Shown here: positions 5,569-11,008 of the stretch, piece by piece
How positions within the stretch are numbered: the stretch's first letter is position 1
Layout: each line of letters begins with the position of its first letter
Assembly (NCBI GenBank): GCA_937871635.1
Contig: CALMNS010000278.1
Span: 1-11,008, forward strand
Source of the DNA: an uncultured Solirubrobacter sp.
Lineage (GTDB): Bacteria > Actinomycetota > Thermoleophilia > Solirubrobacterales > Solirubrobacteraceae
Reading direction: 5' to 3'
Length of the DNA stretch: 11,008 nt
Notes under the pieces: model-generated
What the model was told of the DNA's origin: nothing
What the model saw: the letters and a program-made list of their open reading frames with translations, nothing else
Databases searched by the model: none
Translations under genes and position numbers: made by a program

Positions 5569-7182
5569 GTGCAGGAGGGAAGGGCGCTGCTCGAGGTCAG
5601 CGATCTCAGCGTGAGCTACGCAGGGGCCCTGCAGGCCTTGCGCGAGGTCTCCATGTCGGTGGCCGAGGGCTCCGTGGTCGCCGTGCTCGGCTCGAACGGC
5701 GCCGGCAAGAGCACGCTGCTGCGGGCCATCTCGGGCACGCTCTCCCTGCAGGGGGGCGCCATCGACGCCGGCACCGTGACCTTCGACGGGCGTGACCTCT
5801 CCGGCGTCGGCGCCGCCGACGTCGTGCGCGCCGGGATCGTCCAGGTCCCCGAGGGCCGGCGCATCTTCGGCGAGCTCACGGTGGAGGAGAACCTCCGCGC
5901 GGGCGCGATGACCGTCTCGAGCGGCGAGGCGCGCCGGCGCGCGCACGAGCGGGTGCTCGAGCTGTTCCCGATCCTGGGCGAGCGGCGCCGCCAGCGGGCC
6001 GTCCTGCTTTCGGGCGGAGAGCAGCAGATGGTCGCCATCGGCCGGGCGCTGATGTCCGAGCCCAAGCTCCTGCTCCTCGACGAGCCGTCCCTCGGCCTCG
6101 CCCCCAAGATCGTCGAGCAGATCGCCGAGGTCATCCGCGAGATCAACCGCCAGGGCACGTCGGTGGTGCTCGTCGAGCAGAACGCCGCCATGGCGCTCGA
6201 CGTCGCGTCCGAGGCCTTCGTCCTCGAGGTCGGCCGGGTCACCCTCGAGGGCCCCGCGGCCCAGCTCGAGGCCAGCAGCGAGGTCCGGGAGCGCTACCTC
6301 GGCGGGGCCGCGGTCGCGGTGGACCCGTCGCCGGCCGCCACCGCGGGCAACGGCCACGCCCAGGCCGCACGCGAGGCCGACCGCCGACCCGAGGAGCTCG
6401 TGGTGGACGACCTCACCGTCCGCTTCGGCGGGATCACCGCCCTCGCGGAGGTCTCCTTCACCGTGGCGCCCGGCTCGGTCCACGCGGTGATCGGACCGAA
6501 TGGCGCCGGGAAGTCGACCTCGCTCAACGTGCTCACCGGCGTGTACGCGCCGACGAGCGGGCGCGTCGCCTACGGCGATCGCGAGCTGACCGGCATGCGA
6601 CCGCACCGGATCGCCGAGCTCGGCATCAGCCGGACCTTCCAGAACATCGCGCTCTCCCCCACCGCGACGGTGGGCGACAACCTGATCCTCGGGCGCCACC
6701 GGCTCAGCCGGGCCGGTTTCGTCTCGGCCGGCCTCGGCCTGCCCGGCGCGCGCCGCGAACGGACGCGACAGGCCGAGCAGGTGCGCGAGATCGCCGGCCT
6801 GCTCGACCTCGAGGAGCACTTGGAGCGCCCGGTCGCCGCGCTGTCCTACGGGAACCGCAAACGCGTCGAGCTGGCGCGCGCGCTGTGCGCCGAGCCGGCG
6901 CTGCTCCTCCTCGACGAGCCCGTGGCGGGGATGAACTCGAGCGAGACCCAGCGGATGGCGGACGCCATCACCCGGATCCGCGAGACGCTCGGGATCTCGA
7001 TCGTCCTCGTCGAGCACGACATGGGCTTCGTGATGGGCCTCGCCGACCGGGTGACGGTCCTCGACTTCGGCCGCCGCATCGCCGACGGCCCGCCGGCCGA
7101 GGTCCAGAACGACCCGGCGGTGATCGAGGCCTACCTCGGCGTGGCCGGCACGCCCGCTCCCCACGTCCAGGCAGGAGGCTGA
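5569..7182 (+). CDS. Fused branched-chain amino acid ABC transporter ATPases (LivF-LivG in one chain)
   Basis: A 537-residue protein carries both ATPases of a HAAT-family importer, which are normally two genes. Domain 1 (about 7-245) is LivF-like: Walker A GSNGAGKST (41-49), Q-loop Q92 in VQVPEGRRIF, signature LSGGEQQ (147-153) and Walker B LLLLDEP (167-173). It has Q204 in LVEQN where other ABC proteins have the H-loop His; this substitution is usual for LivF. A linker rich in Ala, Gly and Arg spans about 246-275. Domain 2 (about 276-525) is LivG-like: Walker A GPNGAGKST (309-317), Q358 (RTFQNI), signature LSYGNRKR (425-432), Walker B LLLLDEP (445-451) and H483 (LVEHD). Both nucleotide sites look intact. 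A stop is absent through the linker, so this is a true fusion and not a frameshift. A strong ribosome site precedes the GTG. livH follows after 6 bp. Confidence 0.95.
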   Translation: MQEGRALLEVSDLSVSYAGALQALREVSMSVAEGSVVAVLGSNGAGKSTLLRAISGTLSLQGGAIDAGTVTFDGRDLSGVGAADVVRAGIVQVPEGRRIFGELTVEENLRAGAMTVSSGEARRRAHERVLELFPILGERRRQRAVLLSGGEQQMVAIGRALMSEPKLLLLDEPSLGLAPKIVEQIAEVIREINRQGTSVVLVEQNAAMALDVASEAFVLEVGRVTLEGPAAQLEASSEVRERYLGGAAVAVDPSPAATAGNGHAQAAREADRRPEELVVDDLTVRFGGITALAEVSFTVAPGSVHAVIGPNGAGKSTSLNVLTGVYAPTSGRVAYGDRELTGMRPHRIAELGISRTFQNIALSPTATVGDNLILGRHRLSRAGFVSAGLGLPGARRERTRQAEQVREIAGLLDLEEHLERPVAALSYGNRKRVELARALCAEPALLLLDEPVAGMNSSETQRMADAITRIRETLGISIVLVEHDMGFVMGLADRVTVLDFGRRIADGPPAEVQNDPAVIEAYLGVAGTPAPHVQAGG

Positions 7183-7188
7183 CCGACG

Positions 7189-8079
7189 GTGACCCAGTTC
7201 ATCGAGCTGCTGATCAACGGGCTCTCGCTCGGCTTCACCTACGCGCTCCTCGCGCTCGGCTTCGTGATCATCTTCAAGTCCACGCGGGTGATCAACTTCG
7301 CCCACGGATCGGTGGTGCTGCTCGGCGCCTACCTCATCGCCACCACCGCCGACGACATCGGCTTCGGCCTCGCGGTGCTCGTCGGCGTGCTGAGCTCGGC
7401 GCTGCTGGCCGCGCTGCTCTACCTGGTCGTGCTGCGCCGGGTGAAGGGACGCGCGGCCGACACGGTGACCATCGCGACGATCGGGGTGGACATCCTGCTG
7501 GCCACCGAGCTCGCGCGGCGGATCGGCCAGCAGGTCCTCGACATCGGCGACCCGTGGCGCGACGACATCATCCGCTTCGGCACCTTCGGCGTGCCGGAGG
7601 CCCGCGTCGCCGCGGCGATCATCGCGCTCGTGCTGCTCGGCGCCTTCATGGCCGCGTTCAAGCTCTCGCGCTGGGGCGTGGCCATGCGCGCCGCCGCGGA
7701 GGACGGCGAGGCGGCCGCACTGATGGGGATCCGCCTCTCGCGGGTGGCGGCCGGCGCGTGGTTCGTCGCGGGGGCGCTCGCGGCGGTCGGGGCGATCTTC
7801 CTCACCACCTTCCCCACCCCGGGCGTCGACCGCACGGCCGGCCTCGTCGCCATCAGCGCCTTCCCCGCCGCGATCCTCGGCGGCCTGGACTCCGTGGTCG
7901 GCGCGGTGGTCGGCGCGCTGATCATCGGCGTGGTGGTGACGATGGCCTCGGGATACCAGGACGAGTTCACCTTCCTGGGGCGCGGGCTCGGGCAGGTCGC
8001 GCCCTACGTGGTGATGGTGCTGGTGCTCCTGATCCGCCCCGCCGGGCTGTTCGGCACGAAGGAGCTGACGCGTGTCTGA
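7189..8079 (+). CDS. livH: Branched-chain amino acid ABC transporter permease LivH
   Basis: This 296-residue inner-membrane permease forms, with LivM, the channel of the HAAT importer. The N-terminus GLSLGFTYALLALGFVIIF (11-29) and VINFAHG (34-40) are diagnostic of LivH. Further hydrophobic segments lie near 58-82, 139-157, 188-208, 218-255 and 268-286. The cytoplasmic coupling loop that meets the ATPases is about 160-185 (RWGVAMRAAAEDGEAAALMG). The GTG at 7189 follows GGAGG (7174-7178), which overlaps the end of livFG, at 10 nt spacing. The last 8 nt overlap the start of livM, indicating translational coupling. The length is normal for the family. The substrate is not determined: branched-chain amino acids are the default, but HAAT relatives also move urea, amides or other small molecules. 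Confidence 0.94.
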   Translation: MTQFIELLINGLSLGFTYALLALGFVIIFKSTRVINFAHGSVVLLGAYLIATTADDIGFGLAVLVGVLSSALLAALLYLVVLRRVKGRAADTVTIATIGVDILLATELARRIGQQVLDIGDPWRDDIIRFGTFGVPEARVAAAIIALVLLGAFMAAFKLSRWGVAMRAAAEDGEAAALMGIRLSRVAAGAWFVAGALAAVGAIFLTTFPTPGVDRTAGLVAISAFPAAILGGLDSVVGAVVGALIIGVVVTMASGYQDEFTFLGRGLGQVAPYVVMVLVLLIRPAGLFGTKELTRV

Positions 8080-9238
8080 GCGACTGCGCTCGCTGCGCGG
8101 CCCGGGCCGCATCGGCTGGCTCGTGCTCGCCGTGCTGGCCCTGATCGCGCCGCTCTTCCTCGAGTCGTTCTGGCTGCAGACGGGCCTCTTCGCGATGGCC
8201 GCCGCGATCGGGGCGATCGGACTGACCATCCTCACCGGCACCGCGGGCCAGCTCTCGCTCGCCCACGCCTTCTTCGTGGCGGTCGGCGCCTACGGCTACT
8301 GCTTCTTCGCCGCGTCGGGCGACGGGCTCGGCGTCGCGACGGTGTCCGGGCTCGGGCTGCCGCCGCTGCTCGCCCTCGTGCTCGCCGTCGCGCTCGCCGG
8401 GCTGTGCGGGGCGCTGTTCAGCCCGGTGTCGGGGCGGCTGCGGGGGATCTACCTCGGCATCGCGTCGATCGGGCTCGTGTTCATCGGCCAGCACATCCTC
8501 TTCAACGCGACCGGGGTGACGGGCGGCTTCAACGGCCGCGACGCCGAGCCGTTCAGCGTCTTCGGCTTCTCGTTCGGCGCGAACGAGCCCGAGCTGTCGA
8601 TCGCCGGCGTCCCGTTCGAGGAGCTCGAGCGGCTGTGGTACCTCGGCCTGCTCCTGCTCGGCGTCGCCTACTACTACGGGCGCCGGCTCATGGAGAGCCG
8701 CCCGGGCCGGGCGCTCGAGACGGTCCGCGACTCCGAGGTCGCCGCGGCGGTGATGGGGGTCGACGTGACCCGCTACAAGGCGGCGGCGTTCACCATCTCC
8801 TCCATGTACGCCGGCCTGGCCGGGGTGCTCCTCGCCCTCGTCTTCAACCGGATCGTCCCCGAGTCCTTCGGGCTCGCCCTGTCGGTCGAATTCCTCGCGA
8901 TGATCGTCATCGGCGGCCTCGGCTCGATCCGCGGTGCGGTGCTCGGCGGGATCTTCGTCTCCATGCTGCCGAAGCTCATGGACAAGTACTCCGACGCGCT
9001 GCCGTTCCTGGCCCAGCCCGGCGCGGGCGGCGGCGTCGAGCCCGCGCAGGCCGCGCGCTTCGCGTTCGGGGCGGCGATCGTCGCCGTCCTGCTCTTCGCC
9101 CCGGGCGGGATCGGCTCGCTCGGGCGGCGCAAGCTGCGCTCGACCGGCGCCGACGACGCCGCCCCGCAGGACACGACCTCGCCGGCGCCGAGAGTGCCGG
9201 CCCGTTCCTCCGCATTCCCACCCAAGGAGACCGCATGA
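8072..9238 (+). CDS. livM: Branched-chain amino acid ABC transporter permease LivM
   Basis: This 388-residue partner permease of LivH has a first membrane segment at about 14-34, followed by a family motif GTAGQLSLAHAFF (56-68). Further membrane segments lie near 96-117, 187-201, 236-258, 270-298 and 327-345. The coupling loop is about 208-240 (PGRALETVRDSEVAAAVMGV). RLRGIYLGIASIGLVFI (122-138) and EFLAMIVIGGLGSIRGAVLG (272-291) are also typical. The C-terminal 35 or so residues are a polar, Pro/Thr-rich tail that probably lies in the cytoplasm. The start is GTG, 8 nt inside livH and preceded by GGAG. The stop TGA overlaps the ATG of the binding-protein gene (ATGA), so the whole operon is tightly coupled. 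Confidence 0.94.
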   Translation: MSERLRSLRGPGRIGWLVLAVLALIAPLFLESFWLQTGLFAMAAAIGAIGLTILTGTAGQLSLAHAFFVAVGAYGYCFFAASGDGLGVATVSGLGLPPLLALVLAVALAGLCGALFSPVSGRLRGIYLGIASIGLVFIGQHILFNATGVTGGFNGRDAEPFSVFGFSFGANEPELSIAGVPFEELERLWYLGLLLLGVAYYYGRRLMESRPGRALETVRDSEVAAAVMGVDVTRYKAAAFTISSMYAGLAGVLLALVFNRIVPESFGLALSVEFLAMIVIGGLGSIRGAVLGGIFVSMLPKLMDKYSDALPFLAQPGAGGGVEPAQAARFAFGAAIVAVLLFAPGGIGSLGRRKLRSTGADDAAPQDTTSPAPRVPARSSAFPPKETA

Positions 9239-10512
9239 CCCAGCGCTTCGCCCGGATCTCGGCGATCGGCTCGTCCCTCGTCCTCGCGCTCGGCGTCGCC
9301 GCCTGCGGCAAGAGCGAGGAGACCGGAGGGGGCGGGGGCGGCGACGCGGCCGAGGAGGTCAAAGCCGGGCCCGGCGTGACCGCGAAGCAGATCACGGTCG
9401 GCGAGCTCACCGACCTCAGCGGGGTCTTCGCGCCGAACGCCACGGCGTTCACCCAGGCGCAGGAGCTCTACTGGAAGGAGCGCAACGCGGCGGGCGGCGT
9501 CTGCGGCCGGCAGGTCAAGCTCCTCGTCAAGGACGCGGGCTACGACGTGCAGAAGGCGGTCTCCCTCTACCGCGACATGGAGCCCGACGTCGCAGCGATC
9601 TCCCAGGTGGTCGGCTCGCCGATCATCGCGGCGCTGCTGCCGACGCTCGAGCGCGACGAGATGCTCGCGCTCGCCGCCGCCTGGCCGCCCTCGTTCCTCG
9701 ACGCGGAGAACATCGGCATCATCGGCGCGACCTACGACATCGAGGCCATCAACGGCATCGAGTGGCTCATTAAGAACAAGGGCCTCAAGAAGGGCGACAC
9801 GATCGGCGACCTCTACTTCGAGGGCGACTTCGGCGAGGGCGGCCTGATCGGCGTCGAGTACGCCGCGGAGAAGTTCGGGCTCAAGGTCGAGGAGCAGAAG
9901 ATCAAGGCGACCGACGAGGACATGTCGGGCGCGGCGGCGGCGTTCAAGCGCGCGGGGGTCAAGGCGATCTGGGTCACGACGGCCCCCGGGCAGCTCGCGT
10001 CGCTCGCCGGCGTGTCGAAGTCGACGGGGCTCGACGTCCCGATCGGGACCAACGGGCCCGTGTTCGCCCCGCAGATCCTCAACACGCCGGCCGGCGAGAC
10101 GCTGGCCAAGAACGTGACCGTCTTCGCGGGCGGCGCGCCGTACGCGTCGGACGAGCCGGCCGTGCAGAAGGCGGCGACGGCCTACGAGAAGGCGTTCCCG
10201 AAGGGCGTCCCGCAGCAGGCGGTCATGGTCGGCTACGCGGAGGCCAAGGTCATGGACGAGGCGCTCAAGAAGGCCTGCGAGAACAAGGACCTCACGCGGG
10301 CGGGGATCGTCAAGGCGTTCCGCCAGCTCTCCGCGGTGGAGACCGAGGGGCTCGTGGCCGGCACGCTCGACTTCTCCCAGGTGGGGCAGTCGTCGGGCAA
10401 GGCGGTCTTCGCCCTCGACGTGGACGATAAGGCCAAGGGCGGGCTCACCGCGGTCGGCGAGCCGCTCAACTCCGAGACGGCGCAGGGCTACAAGCGCCAG
10501 CCGGCGCAGTAG
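9235..10512 (+). CDS. Amino acid-binding lipoprotein of the HAAT importer (LivK-like)
   Basis: This 425-residue extracellular substrate-binding lipoprotein has the type I periplasmic-binding fold. A signal peptide (Arg4, Arg7, hydrophobic 8-20) ends in the lipobox VAAC with lipidated Cys24. A Gly-rich tether (31-36) then leads into the mature domain, which begins near residue 50 (ITVGELTDLSG). VCGRQVKLLVKDAGYDVQKA (89-108) is the expected first lobe motif, and SQVVGSP (123-129) should contact ligand. The ATG at 9235 has AAGGAG five bases upstream and shares ATGA with livM. The same frame is open back to 8404, but that part is antisense-like filler in another frame of livM. The gene is last in the operon, whereas the E. 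coli binding-protein genes come first. Ligand: branched-chain amino acids by default, not proven. Confidence 0.93.
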   Translation: MTQRFARISAIGSSLVLALGVAACGKSEETGGGGGGDAAEEVKAGPGVTAKQITVGELTDLSGVFAPNATAFTQAQELYWKERNAAGGVCGRQVKLLVKDAGYDVQKAVSLYRDMEPDVAAISQVVGSPIIAALLPTLERDEMLALAAAWPPSFLDAENIGIIGATYDIEAINGIEWLIKNKGLKKGDTIGDLYFEGDFGEGGLIGVEYAAEKFGLKVEEQKIKATDEDMSGAAAAFKRAGVKAIWVTTAPGQLASLAGVSKSTGLDVPIGTNGPVFAPQILNTPAGETLAKNVTVFAGGAPYASDEPAVQKAATAYEKAFPKGVPQQAVMVGYAEAKVMDEALKKACENKDLTRAGIVKAFRQLSAVETEGLVAGTLDFSQVGQSSGKAVFALDVDDKAKGGLTAVGEPLNSETAQGYKRQPAQ

Positions 10513-10528
10513 GGAGAAGCGCCTGCGA

Positions 10529-10558
10529 GCGCGGCGTGGCCTTCGGGCTACGCCGCGC
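10529..10558. terminator. UUCG-loop hairpin between convergent liv operon and recN (bidirectional terminator)
   Basis: A 13-bp stem (10529-10541 with 10546-10558, one G-T pair) closes on the very stable TTCG tetraloop. It begins 16 bp after the stop of the binding-protein gene. It contains the recN stop codon (10548-10550) and the codons for the last recN residues in its right arm. No T-tract follows on either strand. Its position between convergent genes makes termination of both units the simplest reading. Confidence 0.75.
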
Positions 10559-11008
10559 GGAGCAGCTCCTTCGCGTGCCGGCGAGCCGCGACGTCGTCGC
10601 CCTCGGCCCCCAGCATCCGCACGATCTCCCCGACGACCTCGCTCCGCGCGAGCTCGGCCACCGTGGTGCGCGCGGTGGCGCCGCCCGTGTCCTTGACGAT
10701 GGTGAAGTGGCGCTCGGCCAGCGAGGCGATCTGCGGCAGATGCGTGATGCAGAGCACCTGGCGGGCCGCGGCGAGGCCGCGGAGCTGCTCGCCGACCGCC
10801 CGGGCGGTCTTGCCGCCGATCCCGGCGTCGACCTCGTCGAAGACGAGCGTCCCCGGCCCGTGCTCGGCCACCGCCGCCACCCCCATCAGGGCCAGCATGA
10901 CGCGGGACAGCTCGCCGCCCGAGGCCGTCTCGCGCAGCGGGCCGGCCGGGACCCCCGGGTTCGGGGCGATCAGGAGCTCCACCTCGTCGCCGCCCGTGGG
11001 CCCGTAGC
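10548..11008 (-). CDS. recN: DNA repair protein RecN (partial, C-terminal part)
   Basis: About 152 C-terminal codons of RecN, an SMC-like ATPase that acts early in double-strand break repair, are visible. The frame is open to the right edge (YGPTGGDEVELLIAPNPGVP...). The ABC signature SGGELSR, Walker B TLVFDEVDAGIGG and the switch segment CITHLPQIAS follow in the correct order and spacing. They are followed by the family's C-terminal region ending KELLRAA. A GTG at 10982 lies inside the gene and is not its start. The N-terminal Walker A and coiled coil lie outside the window. Synteny with pyrG, NUDIX and xerD agrees with an actinobacterial core cluster. The gene converges on the liv operon and its stop codon is within the shared hairpin. 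Confidence 0.96.
   Translation of the reverse strand, partial: YGPTGGDEVELLIAPNPGVPAGPLRETASGGELSRVMLALMGVAAVAEHGPGTLVFDEVDAGIGGKTARAVGEQLRGLAAARQVLCITHLPQIASLAERHFTIVKDTGGATARTTVAELARSEVVGEIVRMLGAEGDDVAARRHAKELLRAA

Noticed and set aside
5515..8241. Very long open frame (about 900 codons) on the minus strand opposite livFG, livH and livM
   Set aside because: It is antisense to three recognisable genes, is rich in Arg, His, Asp and Gly with no known motif, and reflects the lack of stops in GC-rich DNA.
8404..9234. N-terminal extension of the binding protein by 277 codons
   Set aside because: It reads a wrong frame of livM. The lipoprotein signal and ribosome site fix the start at 9235.

Overview
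The window is GC-rich throughout and reads as chromosome of a high-GC actinobacterium. Codon use strongly favours G or C at third positions, GTG starts are common, and the genes recN, pyrG, a NUDIX ADP-ribose pyrophosphatase and xerD lie in that order. As I recall, the same order occurs in Mycobacterium (recN, two small genes, pyrG, NUDIX, xerD). A Thermoleophilia/Solirubrobacterales-type host is my best guess. That guess is inference and not proven by any marker here.

Layout from left to right. A nearly complete xerD-type tyrosine recombinase (minus) runs off the left edge. A NUDIX hydrolase (minus, 984-1514) follows. Next is an unusually long and palindrome-dense non-coding stretch (1515-2379). 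It holds two different pairs of tandem ~55-57 nt imperfect hairpins (periods 60 and 61 bp) plus several shorter perfect stem-loops. Then come an M20 PepT-like peptidase (minus, GTG start) and pyrG (CTP synthase, minus), separated by only 30 bp and probably co-transcribed. A divergent 279-bp intergenic region separates pyrG from a plus-strand branched-chain amino acid (HAAT/Liv family) ABC transporter operon. The operon consists of a single-gene LivF-LivG ATPase fusion, LivH, LivM and a LivK-like lipoprotein. A UUCG-loop hairpin lies between the operon and the convergent recN, whose C-terminal third enters from the right edge on the minus strand.

Function. Import of branched-chain (or similar) amino acids by the liv operon and peptide trimming by the M20 peptidase both feed amino-acid supply. 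pyrG, recN, the NUDIX enzyme and xerD are housekeeping genes (nucleotide synthesis, DNA repair, ADP-ribose cleaning, chromosome dimer resolution). The transporter looks like an insertion, in opposite orientation, into an ancestral recN-pyrG neighbourhood. A good promoter (TTGACC, 17 bp, TACGGT) precedes it. pyrG has no Shine-Dalgarno sequence, but it has a -10-like hexamer close to its ATG, so leaderless expression is plausible.

The only part that looks undescribed is the hairpin-rich interval at about 1580-2310. No protein in the window suggests a novel defence or mobile system.
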